From IMG/VR virus record IMGVR_UViG_3300027848_000027, positions 1 through 54,888 of that record: a stretch of DNA of 54,888 nt; one strand, written 5' to 3'. Every line of letters starts with the position of its first letter. The stretch's first letter is position 1. The DNA comes from a virus. This document shows positions 43,814-52,741 of the stretch, piece by piece. The notes under the pieces were generated by a model. That model made no database searches and was not told where the DNA came from. It saw nothing but the letters and a program-made list of their open reading frames with translations. The position numbers were made by a program, and so were the translations under genes.

Positions 43814-46800
43814 ATGCCAGTAAGAATAAATTTAAAGGAGCTTTTTGGAAGCGACTCACAGACTATAACAGTAGACAAATTAAATTTCAACTTTAATAAA
43901 CTATTGGAACTTGGAATTGGACTCGAAGGAGTCAAAGGAGTAACAGGTGGAACCGGTTCAATTGGTCCATCTGGTATAAAAGGAGACCAGGGAGATAAGG
44001 GAAATCAATGGTTCGTTGGAACATCAGATCCAAACGCAACAACTTTCCCTGGATTAATGGATGAAGATTTCTACGTTCTATCTGATAACAGTCAAATCTG
44101 GCAATATGACGAGTTAACTAATACGTGGAATATTATCGTTGATTTAGGTGGAATAGTAAATAACTACTTAAATACTGCAGGGACTACATTCGTAAGAGGA
44201 TTTGGAGAAGGATCTCCACAGGATTCACGATATATCATGTTCCCAAATAGAGGTAATTCAATAACTGACCAGCAGGGAGATAAAATAGGAGCTGGAGTAA
44301 CTGACAATGATATATTAATGTTAAGTAACTTTAATGAGACACTTCAAGGCTTAGTATTAGACATAGATAATGATTTATCAGATACTGATAAATATTATAC
44401 AGCTATTCAAAAGATCTATGTAGATAGATCAAATTCAATAGATAAAAGATATCACCTTGAATTAGGATCACTAAATGATGTAGGATCAACAGGTTCTCCG
44501 TTTGAATTATCAACACTTAATCAGAATTTAAAACTTAGACATGAATATAAAAATGGAATATTCAACGGAGTATTCTCATTGACTAAATTAGAATCAGCAC
44601 CAATCGGTGGTATTCTACATAATGGGTTATTTGATTTTCAATTTGCTAAATTTAACGCATCAGGTCCAACTGTTCAAAGGGAAGGATTTGTTCAAATGGG
44701 ATCTAGATATTCACACCTAGCAATGGGAAGATCGTATGTTGAATTTGATGGAATTAACTTCAATGTATCAGGAGTTGGAAATGGTGGTATCGGTATTGGT
44801 GAAAACTTCAATAATGTACTTCCACATATAAATGGAAATAGTTATCTAGTTCTTAAAACTGACGATACCGGAGTAAATGGAATAATGTTAGATACTGATG
44901 TTTACCAAGACAATGGAAACATCGAACAATTAGGAACAGGACCCGTATCTGTAAACACAGCTATTGGATCTGGTATTGCTAATTCAGCACTTGGAAATCT
45001 TACATATGGATTAAATGGAATTGCTATATCTGGAAACAGAGTAATACAGGCTGGCGGATCTACATCAATCGCATATCCTGCAACTAATTTAAATGATGCA
45101 GGGTTCGAAGGTTATATGTTCGTTAGCGATATAAACAATTCTAATTCTCCAATTAATGTATCAAGTCAATTATTCACAGGTAAAAGTGCTGATATTTCAG
45201 GAATAATACCAGTTGGGGCTGCAATTAGCGATATTGCAGTAAATGGAGAGTTACTATACCTAATCACTAATCAACAATCGGGTGTTCAAAATGATATAAC
45301 CGTTGGATCAAACGTATATAATAGAACTAATTTTCAAATCGTAAGATTTGATACAGATGTAGCATCTGACTTTACCTCAGTATTCCAGACTAGAATAACT
45401 AGTTTAGACGGAGCACATAGAATAAAACTAAATGGAGGTAGAGCAATTGTAGCAACTAATCACCTTAGAAGTTGGGGAAATCCTGCTGAAAACGCAATAA
45501 ATTCTCAATATGAACATGATGGATATATAACTTCTGTTAATATAACCAATGAGCAAACACCGATCGTTGTAGCATCTAAGAATACAGATAGAATGCACCA
45601 CCTTGATCTAGAAGTGGCTAATAATAAAGCATATACTATATCTATAGAATTTAATCCACCAGTTGGAGTAAATCACCCAGGATTCGGCGTTTCAGTTAGA
45701 TCATTTGATTTAGATAATGCAATTGGAACTGAATCATCATATAATATCGTTGCACCTAATACGGTAAACATTAATAATGCTAATCATAATAACTTAACAT
45801 CTATTAATAAGTTTGGTGCGATAGCTGTATCTGGAGATATTATCTGGGCAGTTCATAAAAACATATTATATACTTTAAAACAAGATTCGGTATCTGGATC
45901 ATTTACACCACTTAATATTTTAGCATATAATATTGATGATAATATCAGAGCGATGGATATTGAAGTAGTTGGAGAATCAATATATGTACTATGTGCATCT
46001 GGTAATCCAACGATGGCATACTCTCCTACTAATACACATATTGTTAAAATTAATAAACGCGAAGTATCTAGTCCGGTTATCATTAGTAAGACAGATATTA
46101 ACGAACCTTCATCTTCTAGATTAATAATAGAAGGGAACAATATATATGTTAATAAGACAAATGGAAATACTGGATATTTAATACCTATTGAGATCGATGG
46201 ATTTAAATCAGATGCTATAAAAATAGGATCAATTAAATCAACATGTGCAAATATAACTAATGATTTAAAGGTTGGTAATAACCTTAATGTCGGTCAATCA
46301 GTTAATGTAGGAAAAGGTGGAATTAAAGCAATTGGTCCAATTGCATCTGGAATAGTACTTACTAATTTATCTGGTATCAATAAGACAATTACTGAATTAA
46401 ATCTAAATCCATTTAGTTTACAAGTAAGTGGTAATATGTTAATGCATAATACTCACGTTACCGGAACTACAAAACTTCACTTTAACTCTACTGCCTCTTC
46501 TAGAAAAACTGAGGTGATAAATTTATCTCCGAATGGCAGCCTAATGTTTAAAGCTACTCCTAATTATATTACTGAAAATAATCCAGCAGATTTAGCAACG
46601 CTAAGTATTATTGGAGGAGGAACGAATGGCATTTATATGTATACGCCAGATTCTACTACAGTTGATTTAGTTGGCGATATAAAAATTAGACCGGGTGATA
46701 CTACTATACCACTAGATTTTCCAATAGCAGGTCAACCACCATATTACAAAGAAGGAGTTATTGTACTTGAAAGACGAGTACAAATGGTAAATTCATTAGA

Positions 46801-47311
46801 GATTGGAATAGGTGGAAATTTTGCTAATACATTTAATCTTGGTACGCTATGGATGAGACGTACTGAAAGTTCAGGAAACTGGGCATCTGGTACATATAAT
46901 ACAAATATTGCACAATTATCTAAACCATATGATAGAATTATACGGTTTCAAGCAAGTGGAGTAGGTGGTACTCCTCCTGGTAAATTAATGGTATGGATGG
47001 AAAATACACCAGGATCGGGGAGCATGACAATTGCAGGTCTAACAGGTGGATGGCACCTTACTAAAAAGATGATGTTTGATTCAGACATGGTGGAACAAAT
47101 AATAATACCATCATGTCACAGATTCTATATAGAAGTAGGTTTGGGTATTTCAAATGGATGGACTAATAATTTTAAAATAAGTCAATATCGGTTTGGAAAA
47201 CTAGATGGAGGATGTAATGGAGCAGGTAATGTGTCAATTAATGAAGATGCAGCAATTGTTGCTCCTGAAGTGTCAATTAATGAAGATGCAGCAATTGTTG
47301 CTCCTGAATAA
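43814..47311 (+). CDS. Tail fibre protein with collagen-like segment and chimeric C-terminus
   Basis: This 1165-residue protein starts with a docking-like domain (MPVRINLKELFGSDSQTITVDKLNFNFNKL). A short collagen-like Gly-x-y run follows (about 37-60; GLEGVKGVTGG, GPSGIKGDQGDKGNQ), then beta-rich repeats resembling a propeller or shaft (400-800) and a distal domain (TRRTESS…FGKLDGGCNG). Its last residues do not look native: from about 1139 on they are VSINEDAAIVAPE twice, encoded by the antisense strand of an inverted tail-sheath fragment containing a 39-bp tandem duplication. The ancestral C-terminus is therefore replaced or truncated. Receptor binding is the likely role. Confidence 0.7.
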   Translation: MPVRINLKELFGSDSQTITVDKLNFNFNKLLELGIGLEGVKGVTGGTGSIGPSGIKGDQGDKGNQWFVGTSDPNATTFPGLMDEDFYVLSDNSQIWQYDELTNTWNIIVDLGGIVNNYLNTAGTTFVRGFGEGSPQDSRYIMFPNRGNSITDQQGDKIGAGVTDNDILMLSNFNETLQGLVLDIDNDLSDTDKYYTAIQKIYVDRSNSIDKRYHLELGSLNDVGSTGSPFELSTLNQNLKLRHEYKNGIFNGVFSLTKLESAPIGGILHNGLFDFQFAKFNASGPTVQREGFVQMGSRYSHLAMGRSYVEFDGINFNVSGVGNGGIGIGENFNNVLPHINGNSYLVLKTDDTGVNGIMLDTDVYQDNGNIEQLGTGPVSVNTAIGSGIANSALGNLTYGLNGIAISGNRVIQAGGSTSIAYPATNLNDAGFEGYMFVSDINNSNSPINVSSQLFTGKSADISGIIPVGAAISDIAVNGELLYLITNQQSGVQNDITVGSNVYNRTNFQIVRFDTDVASDFTSVFQTRITSLDGAHRIKLNGGRAIVATNHLRSWGNPAENAINSQYEHDGYITSVNITNEQTPIVVASKNTDRMHHLDLEVANNKAYTISIEFNPPVGVNHPGFGVSVRSFDLDNAIGTESSYNIVAPNTVNINNANHNNLTSINKFGAIAVSGDIIWAVHKNILYTLKQDSVSGSFTPLNILAYNIDDNIRAMDIEVVGESIYVLCASGNPTMAYSPTNTHIVKINKREVSSPVIISKTDINEPSSSRLIIEGNNIYVNKTNGNTGYLIPIEIDGFKSDAIKIGSIKSTCANITNDLKVGNNLNVGQSVNVGKGGIKAIGPIASGIVLTNLSGINKTITELNLNPFSLQVSGNMLMHNTHVTGTTKLHFNSTASSRKTEVINLSPNGSLMFKATPNYITENNPADLATLSIIGGGTNGIYMYTPDSTTVDLVGDIKIRPGDTTIPLDFPIAGQPPYYKEGVIVLERRVQMVNSLEIGIGGNFANTFNLGTLWMRRTESSGNWASGTYNTNIAQLSKPYDRIIRFQASGVGGTPPGKLMVWMENTPGSGSMTIAGLTGGWHLTKKMMFDSDMVEQIIIPSCHRFYIEVGLGISNGWTNNFKISQYRFGKLDGGCNGAGNVSINEDAAIVAPEVSINEDAAIVAPE

Positions 47312-47508
47312 TCAAATCCTCCATCGTCTGCAGAGTAAACTAATTCGTCATAACCATGTCCAACAATATCAATTCTATGCGTATCTACTTCAATATCATT
47401 AAATGCCGTATTCTCAAGATCCATAAGATCTAATTTATCAGCATCGATAGCACACATTATTCCAGTTGTTGGGAATGACCTATTAACTAATCTAGAGAAT
47501 CTAGTATA
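47227..47508 (-). pseudogene. Inverted partial copy of the tail sheath gene
   Basis: The reverse complement of 47266-47355 matches bases 1-90 of the window (inside the sheath gene) with one difference (C58 to A, Pro to Thr). Homology at the fibre side ends at 47227. On the other side, the minus strand stays open in the sheath frame back to about 47508 (…FSRLVNRSFPTTGIMCAIDADKLD…), presumably sheath sequence that lies upstream of the window start. The fragment has no start of its own in sheath context and would encode about 90 sheath residues. It overlaps the fibre C-terminus. It could be a real duplication-inversion or a chimeric read/assembly join. Confidence 0.85.
47231..47308 (+). repeat. 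Tandem duplication of 39 bp at fibre C-terminus
   Basis: Two identical 39-bp copies (47231-47269 and 47270-47308) lie within the inverted sheath fragment. Each encodes VSINEDAAIVAPE in the fibre frame. Both carry the base that differs from the sheath copy at base 58, so duplication followed the divergence. Confidence 0.9.
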
Positions 47509-47531
47509 TCAATAATCATTAGCTAAGTTAT

Positions 47532-48335
47532 TTAAATTAAAGATTTCATCGTGAATGGTAATACTCGTTCCTGATTCAGGAGAGTATATAATTCTGATAG
47601 AATCCCAGGTTCGAACTTAACACCCTTTGTAATTCCTTTACTAAACGTTAATGTTGACGAGACAGCTGATGCTAATTTATCATTGTCCATTTCCTCATTC
47701 ATAACTACGAATAATACATTCTGCTCTGGCTCCATTGTTAATAGATCAGGGTTACCACTCTCTACTACGGCGTCATGTATTGCATTTTCTCGTATTTCAT
47801 CAAGGGTTATCGTAATCACATGAGTTAATTTATGGCCAAACTTATATCTTCTATCCATTTTAAGCTTCCATATATCATAGTCCATATCTCCTTTCTTATT
47901 TAGAATGATAAATATTTCTCGTTCCCTATGTAGACCTGGATTTTTGAAATGTGATTCAGTACATTCTAATAGATCTAACATTGAATCTAAATAATCCAAC
48001 ATTAGTCCAGTCAATAAGTAATTAGCACTTTTGAATATCTCTACTAGATCTTCTGGCATTTGATATAATTTTCTTAAATGATCTCGTATCACCATCAATT
48101 TAGGGTCGTTCCATATAGGAGTCATGTTAAAATTAAACATACTTCCCTCTACTGCCAAATTATTAAGATTTAGTGCATGGAATAGTATTTCGTAGAAACT
48201 TGACGTATCTCCATCATCTAGTCTTTTTCTATATTTTTGATTTGCGGCAAGTAGAATATACTTAGAATATTCTGGATCAATTCCATGATTTCCTTTAGTT
48301 ATCCATATCGGATCTAATATGTGTGAATTACTCAT
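47532..48335 (-). CDS. Protein of unknown function, isolated minus-strand gene
   Basis: This 267-residue protein (MSNSHILDPIWITKGNHGIDPEYSKYILLAANQKYRKRL…) appears mixed alpha/beta. A helical N-terminal half (about 20-130) is followed by strands and helices (REREIFIILNKKGDMDYDIWKLKMDRRYKFGHKLTHVITITLDEI, ~135-185; NVLFVVMNEE, ~207). I recognise no family and see no signal peptide. It is the only minus-strand gene inside the tail block and shares a divergent late-promoter region with the next gene, so it is likely a late gene too. Confidence 0.6.
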   Translation of the reverse strand: MSNSHILDPIWITKGNHGIDPEYSKYILLAANQKYRKRLDDGDTSSFYEILFHALNLNNLAVEGSMFNFNMTPIWNDPKLMVIRDHLRKLYQMPEDLVEIFKSANYLLTGLMLDYLDSMLDLLECTESHFKNPGLHREREIFIILNKKGDMDYDIWKLKMDRRYKFGHKLTHVITITLDEIRENAIHDAVVESGNPDLLTMEPEQNVLFVVMNEEMDNDKLASAVSSTLTFSKGITKGVKFEPGILSELYTLLNQERVLPFTMKSLI

Positions 48336-48344
48336 TTTAAAAAA

Positions 48345-48368
48345 TTATGCTTTTTTATTATTTATTCT
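48345..48368 (-). promoter_or_regulatory. Late-promoter-like motif, left arm of divergent pair
   Basis: The minus strand reads AGAATAAATAATAAAAAAGC followed by ATAA, 10 bases before the ATG at 48335. It mirrors the plus-strand copy at 48403-48426 almost base for base. Confidence 0.6.
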
Positions 48369-48402
48369 ACCGAATAAACACGGTTCAGTTTACCAAAATA
48401 TT

Positions 48403-48426
48403 ATGAATAAATAATAAAAAGCATAA
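48403..48426 (+). promoter_or_regulatory. Late-promoter-like motif, right arm of divergent pair
   Basis: The plus strand reads ATGAATAAATAATAAAAAGC followed by ATAA, 12 bases before the ATG at 48438. Together with the left arm it forms an inverted repeat of about 22 bp with a 35-base spacer, so two divergent genes share one duplicated control element. Confidence 0.6.
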
Positions 48427-48437
48427 AATTCAACCAG

Positions 48438-50588
48438 ATGGCTAATATAACGCTTAAACTATTAATAAATCCAGAAAAAAATTCTTTAACATTTAGTAGA
48501 AATTATAGAATTTTCTCAACAGTTGACCCAGTTAAAAATATTACTGGATTTACTGATATGGTTGAAGACTTGATCTTAAGCTCACCAAGTACTGTAGATT
48601 TAAATAAATTAAAAAGATACTTTAGATATTCTAGAAATAAACTAGATTGGTCATTATGGTATGATGTTGAACCTGGTAATTTAGGAGAAGCTGATGATAT
48701 TATACTTGAGGAAAAACAAGACTTTTATTTTGAGATAAAGTATGAATATGACGATGGTACTAAAAATGAAATTGGATCAGTAATTGAAATCAATGAAATT
48801 AAGCTAAGATTTGCAGACGCAAGTGGTGTAGCAAATACATATGCTCCTGTTGTAATTAGCTCAGATGAATTTAATAACTCGTTAATTTTAAATGATGAAC
48901 CTGGTTTTAAACCATACCAAGTTGATAGTGCACTTGGAATGTTTAAAGAACTTTCATTTTATACCAATAAGATGTTTGGACATGAAGTTGTCTATTTCAG
49001 AACACTTCCAGAATCAGATAGTGGAGATTTTATATTCAAAGAATGGACTCTATTTAAAAACGTAGATCGTAAAGCAATTAAAGTTCTCGTTCCAAAGAAT
49101 GCATTTCCAAGTAACGATCCTAAATATACAGAATATGGACTTGATTTTCAAGCTCCATTTGAGATACACATAGATCATAGATATTTTCAATCTGAGTTCG
49201 GAAAAGGATCTCACCCTAGACACAGGGATTTTTTATATTTTCCACTACTAAATAGAATGTATGAGATTGCAGGAACTTATCTACATAGAGGATTTATGAT
49301 GGAACAAACATATTGGAAAGTTAATCTACAAAAATATAATCCTAATGTTGATATGCTATTAACTGATGATTCTAGGACATTCTTAGATAACGTTATTCAG
49401 TCAGCTGATGAACTATTTAGTGACGTAGTTGAAGATGATACAAAGGATGCTACAATGCCTCAACAATATAATACGATCAGTAATAGATTTGATCCGTCTA
49501 GAAGTGCAATACATCCAGACTTAAGAATCAGACCTTTGAAATATAATTTCAATCATTCTAGTCTAATTGAGAATTACTACGACTTAAGTGCTATTGTTTC
49601 ACAGGTATCAACTTTCGAGATCACTCAGGATGTTGTTCCTACTAGAACAAGTATCAATGTTGAAACTCTGCCACATATCAATGGCGGGATCCCTAGGGAC
49701 TATGATGTGATATTAGCATATCAGGATTCTGGACCATATAAATATTGGAAAAACAACGCTCTTATTACAACTGATAAGAATGTATCTGGTATTGATTCAA
49801 AATACATAAGAGTTAGAGGTCCTATTGATTCTATACCGAATCATGATGAGTATCCTGACGCTGGTCGCTATGTTAGAATTGAAGCATATAAGGATCTTTC
49901 ATTCACTAAGCAACGAAACATTATGCATGGAGTAGATACAAATGGAAAGGACGTAGTGAATTTTAAAATAAGAGAAGCATCAATCATTTATAATGCAGTT
50001 CCAATATTTGATAAAGATACTAATTGTAATATATCATATACGTCAATGTTCAACTTAAATAGTGGAAGTGACGTAGTTCAGTTTATAAATGGATATGATA
50101 ATGAATCATCAAAGGGTATTAGGATATCTGGGGAATTTATCAAGTATACTGGAAACACTGATCTTGGTGACTTTACAATCAATATTTTATTAAATGATAA
50201 TCCCAAGACGTTTACAATTAATAATTTTAAAAGTGGACAGTGGTACTCAGTTGTAGTATCTGCATCTAATGAATTCAAACAATGTGGAGTATACATTTAT
50301 TCAATATTAGAAGACGTCGCAGATTTGTCAAATCATACCGATTTTGTAAAAGTGTTCGAGAACATATCATCTATTCCAGAATTAGAATTTAATTTAACTG
50401 GAGAAAATTATTACATTCCATCTTCTAATATGTGGATATCAAATATTAGATTGTTTAAAACTATGATACGTGAAGAAGAACACGATTTTATATTAAGCCA
50501 ACAATATTTAAAGGATGAATCTAAATTATTGATAATTGATAATTGTAAACAACAGGTTAATCTTCCTTATATTGCTAAAAATAGATAA
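48438..50588 (+). CDS. Large tail-associated structural protein
   Basis: This 716-residue protein has an N-terminal region with beta strands (ITLKLLINPEKNSLTFSRNYRIF), a middle domain (about 150-330; FKPYQVDSALGMFKELSFYTNKMFG … RHRDFLYFPLLNRMYEIAGTYLHRGFMMEQTYWKVNLQ) and a C-terminal jelly-roll-like part (about 515-700; SYTSMFNLNSGSDVVQF … GQWYSVVVSASNEFKQCGVYIYSI) resembling laminin-G/concanavalin-like sandwiches. The last could bind sugars. It sits upstream of the gp15-like and tube-fold genes, so a neck or baseplate location is plausible. No T4 counterpart can be named. Confidence 0.6.
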   Translation: MANITLKLLINPEKNSLTFSRNYRIFSTVDPVKNITGFTDMVEDLILSSPSTVDLNKLKRYFRYSRNKLDWSLWYDVEPGNLGEADDIILEEKQDFYFEIKYEYDDGTKNEIGSVIEINEIKLRFADASGVANTYAPVVISSDEFNNSLILNDEPGFKPYQVDSALGMFKELSFYTNKMFGHEVVYFRTLPESDSGDFIFKEWTLFKNVDRKAIKVLVPKNAFPSNDPKYTEYGLDFQAPFEIHIDHRYFQSEFGKGSHPRHRDFLYFPLLNRMYEIAGTYLHRGFMMEQTYWKVNLQKYNPNVDMLLTDDSRTFLDNVIQSADELFSDVVEDDTKDATMPQQYNTISNRFDPSRSAIHPDLRIRPLKYNFNHSSLIENYYDLSAIVSQVSTFEITQDVVPTRTSINVETLPHINGGIPRDYDVILAYQDSGPYKYWKNNALITTDKNVSGIDSKYIRVRGPIDSIPNHDEYPDAGRYVRIEAYKDLSFTKQRNIMHGVDTNGKDVVNFKIREASIIYNAVPIFDKDTNCNISYTSMFNLNSGSDVVQFINGYDNESSKGIRISGEFIKYTGNTDLGDFTINILLNDNPKTFTINNFKSGQWYSVVVSASNEFKQCGVYIYSILEDVADLSNHTDFVKVFENISSIPELEFNLTGENYYIPSSNMWISNIRLFKTMIREEEHDFILSQQYLKDESKLLIIDNCKQQVNLPYIAKNR

Positions 50589-50598
50589 ATAAGTATAT

Positions 50599-51384
50599 AT
50601 GCAACATTCAGATCACAATAATATAGATAATAAGAATACACAAGATATATTTTTAAGAAATGCGTCAATTGCAGTACTTGATAAATTAAATCGAAAGGTT
50701 ATAATTGATTTGGTCAGAAATGGAGTATTGGAGAAGCATGAAATTCCATTCCTATATAACAATGCAGGTACTGGTGGATTTATGCAAGACTTCTTTGTTG
50801 ATTTACCAAGTGATTGTAAATGTCCACATGCCGAGAGTCATTATGAAATGCTTCCTAGGGGAATCGTTACATTAAATAATTTTGCAATTAAAAGTGGAGA
50901 CATAACTAATCCATTTGTAAGAGGATCATTTAAACAAGAAGCAATATCGCAAACTAATGGAGAAAAGGTAATGAAAGCTTACTCGGCAAGATTGAGAACT
51001 TTACCAATGGATCTAGCATTTGAAATTAAAATTAAAAGTGATAATCTAAATAAAACATTTAAAATAGTAGAAAAGATTTTCGACTTTTATTATAAAAATG
51101 AAGTCGTTTATTTTCAATACAGAGGAATTAGAATACCTGGACAAATAAGATTTCCAGAGACGATGACTCATGATAAGAAATACAATTTCACGTATGATAC
51201 TGATCAGAATATAACTACGACATTTAATATTGAGTTCGAGACATATTACCCATCATTTGATGATTCATCTACTATGTATAAAGGTAATAAAATAGATCAA
51301 TTCAATATATCTAAAAAAATAGAAGGAAGTGGAACTACAATATCTGATGCATTTATTGATAGAGATGCTCCTGAAGTAGAATAA
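50599..51384 (+). CDS. Probable tail completion/sheath stabiliser protein (T4 gp15-like)
   Basis: This 261-residue protein follows the T4 gp15 pattern block by block: VIIDLVRNGVLEKHEIPFLYN (T4 IQIKRQLESGDKFIRVPITYA), EMLPRGIVTLNNFAI (T4 ETILPRINLHLVDFSY), MDLAFEIKIKSDNLNKTFKI VEKIFDFYYKN (T4 MIYELSIFTRYEDDMFQIVEQILPYF), and TFNIEFETYYP (T4 SLTFEVNGWMYP). gp15 caps the finished tail and joins it to the head. A possible late motif (AGATAAATAAG) lies only 5 bases before the ATG. Its TAA overlaps the next ATG. Alignment was by eye; length agrees with gp15 (272 residues). Confidence 0.65.
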   Translation: MQHSDHNNIDNKNTQDIFLRNASIAVLDKLNRKVIIDLVRNGVLEKHEIPFLYNNAGTGGFMQDFFVDLPSDCKCPHAESHYEMLPRGIVTLNNFAIKSGDITNPFVRGSFKQEAISQTNGEKVMKAYSARLRTLPMDLAFEIKIKSDNLNKTFKIVEKIFDFYYKNEVVYFQYRGIRIPGQIRFPETMTHDKKYNFTYDTDQNITTTFNIEFETYYPSFDDSSTMYKGNKIDQFNISKKIEGSGTTISDAFIDRDAPEVE

Positions 51385-51584
51385 TGGAACAATATATAAA
51401 AACATTTGTACAATATATTAATGAGGATGTTAAAACTGGAGTTAATCATGAAGGCGAGATGTGGAACGTTTATACAAATGTAGGAGGTAGATCTAAACTA
51501 ATTAAAACTTGCGCAGATCGAAAAGAAGCTAGATTATTTTGGAATAATTACAAAGCATCATTGAAAAAATCTAAAACTAAATAA
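51384..51584 (+). CDS. Small late protein with capsid-targeting-like N-terminus
   Basis: This 66-residue basic protein begins MEQYIKTFVQYINEDVKTGV, sharing the F-x-x-Y-I-N-E signature with proteins encoded at 5367-6119, 6119-6610 and 23508-24185. The remaining 45 residues (EGEMWNVYTNVGGRSKLIKTCADRKEARLFWNNYKASLKKSKTK) form a small strand-helix unit with a lysine-rich end suited to binding nucleic acid. It is translationally coupled on both sides (TAATG with the gp15-like gene and with the tube-fold gene). Confidence 0.65.
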   Translation: MEQYIKTFVQYINEDVKTGVNHEGEMWNVYTNVGGRSKLIKTCADRKEARLFWNNYKASLKKSKTK

Positions 51585-52141
51585 TGTTATTAAACGCTAG
51601 AAATAATGGATTTGTTGTCTTATTTCCACCTGATTTTTTTGGTGATGAGATTAAAGAGAAGTATAAGAAATATTACCAAAGTCTAATATTACCATATGAT
51701 ACGATTGAGGAATTTATGACATCGACCGTTCAACAGATAGATTTTCCAGGATGGGATATTCCAATTGTTTCTCAAACTAGAACACTCGGTAAGCAACAAG
51801 GATATAAGGCGCCTACTCCGATTGAAGATGTATTCAAAAGAGAATTTACAATCACGTTTAAAATGACAGACGCATTCCTGAACTATTTTATATTCCTAGA
51901 TAATGCAATAGATTATTTAAGTCACATAGATCATAATAACCTAAAAAACGCGTTTGGTCCAATTAGAATGGCAATGTTAAACAATGAAGGATATATGGTA
52001 TCATCCATCCTATTTAATAAACCTTTACTAACGGGACAAGATGGAATTAAATTCTCATATAGTTCAGTAACTCCTGATTTCAGAACATTTACTGCTAAGT
52101 TTGAATACTTAGATTTTGATCTAGATATAGATTTTGATTAA
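51584..52141 (+). CDS. Tail-tube-fold protein (gp19/gp54-like)
   Basis: This 185-residue protein has the features of T4 tail-tube-fold proteins: an early FMTSTVQQIDFPGWDIPIVSQ strand pair (T4 gp19 has CKATALPAGIVEKIPV), a following KREFTITFKMTDAFLNYFIFLDNAI segment (T4 RTFDDWTVTVMNDEAHDARQKFVDW), and a C-terminal TFTAKFEYLDFDLDID strand. It may be the tube protein itself or a tube-initiation protein such as gp48/gp54; the extra N-terminus (FVVLFPPDFFGDEIKEKYKKYY) favours the latter. Its stop overlaps the convergent stop of the next gene (shared TTAA). Confidence 0.5.
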   Translation: MLLNARNNGFVVLFPPDFFGDEIKEKYKKYYQSLILPYDTIEEFMTSTVQQIDFPGWDIPIVSQTRTLGKQQGYKAPTPIEDVFKREFTITFKMTDAFLNYFIFLDNAIDYLSHIDHNNLKNAFGPIRMAMLNNEGYMVSSILFNKPLLTGQDGIKFSYSSVTPDFRTFTAKFEYLDFDLDIDFD

Positions 52142-52680
52142 TCTTTATTTATGTTACCGTGAAGGTTTTTATCTTCTAATTCTTTAAGAGCAAGTTTCTT
52201 TTCCCATGATCCTATTGCATGTCGCTTTTGTCTGAATGCCCAGTTTAACGCGTTGCTTAATTGGTGACCTCTATTAAACATGAAAATCTTATAATATTCT
52301 AAAAATCCAACAGATGCTGATATCGTAGTTTGCTTATTGCCGAATGAAGTTTTTTCCTCCATCGCTATTGCATCCTCTAACCATTCTCCCCATACATTTC
52401 CAAGCTCATCATATCGTTCTGCGAATCCTAAATATATCACATCTCCTAAGAATGCATATGTTCCGTCTATTACTCTCCACCATATTTTAAAAAACACTTT
52501 CCAATCCCTTTCTTTAAATGGCATATAAAATGAATATAATATCGTATATGGTATTCCAAATACAATAACCGGAGTGAATACTATTGCTGATCCAATTGTC
52601 GTAATTACTCCATATCTAAATTCCTTAGATACAAGTAATCCTAATAATACAAATGCTGATATTCCTATAATCCATCCCAT
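52138..52680 (-). CDS. Membrane protein, unknown
   Basis: This 180-residue protein has two adjacent N-terminal hydrophobic helices (residues 2-18, GWIIGISAFVLLGLLVS; 27-52, VITTIGSAIVFTPVIVFGIPYTILYS) and a soluble remainder of about 120 residues (WWRVIDGTYAFLGDVIYLGFAERYDELG … FRQKRHAIGSWEKKL). The soluble part is on one side of the inner membrane. No holin, spanin or exclusion family is recognised. The stop codon overlaps that of the convergent tube-fold gene. Confidence 0.55.
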   Translation of the reverse strand: MGWIIGISAFVLLGLLVSKEFRYGVITTIGSAIVFTPVIVFGIPYTILYSFYMPFKERDWKVFFKIWWRVIDGTYAFLGDVIYLGFAERYDELGNVWGEWLEDAIAMEEKTSFGNKQTTISASVGFLEYYKIFMFNRGHQLSNALNWAFRQKRHAIGSWEKKLALKELEDKNLHGNINKD

Positions 52681-52741
52681 GTTAAAATATTATTGTATAT
52701 TACCTTTACTTTTTCTCTATATCACTTATTAAGTTGAATAA

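Noticed and set aside
50583-50593. AGATAAATAAG before the gp15-like gene as a separate late promoter
   Set aside because: Only 5 bases remain before the ATG and it overlaps the upstream stop; too uncertain to list as a feature.
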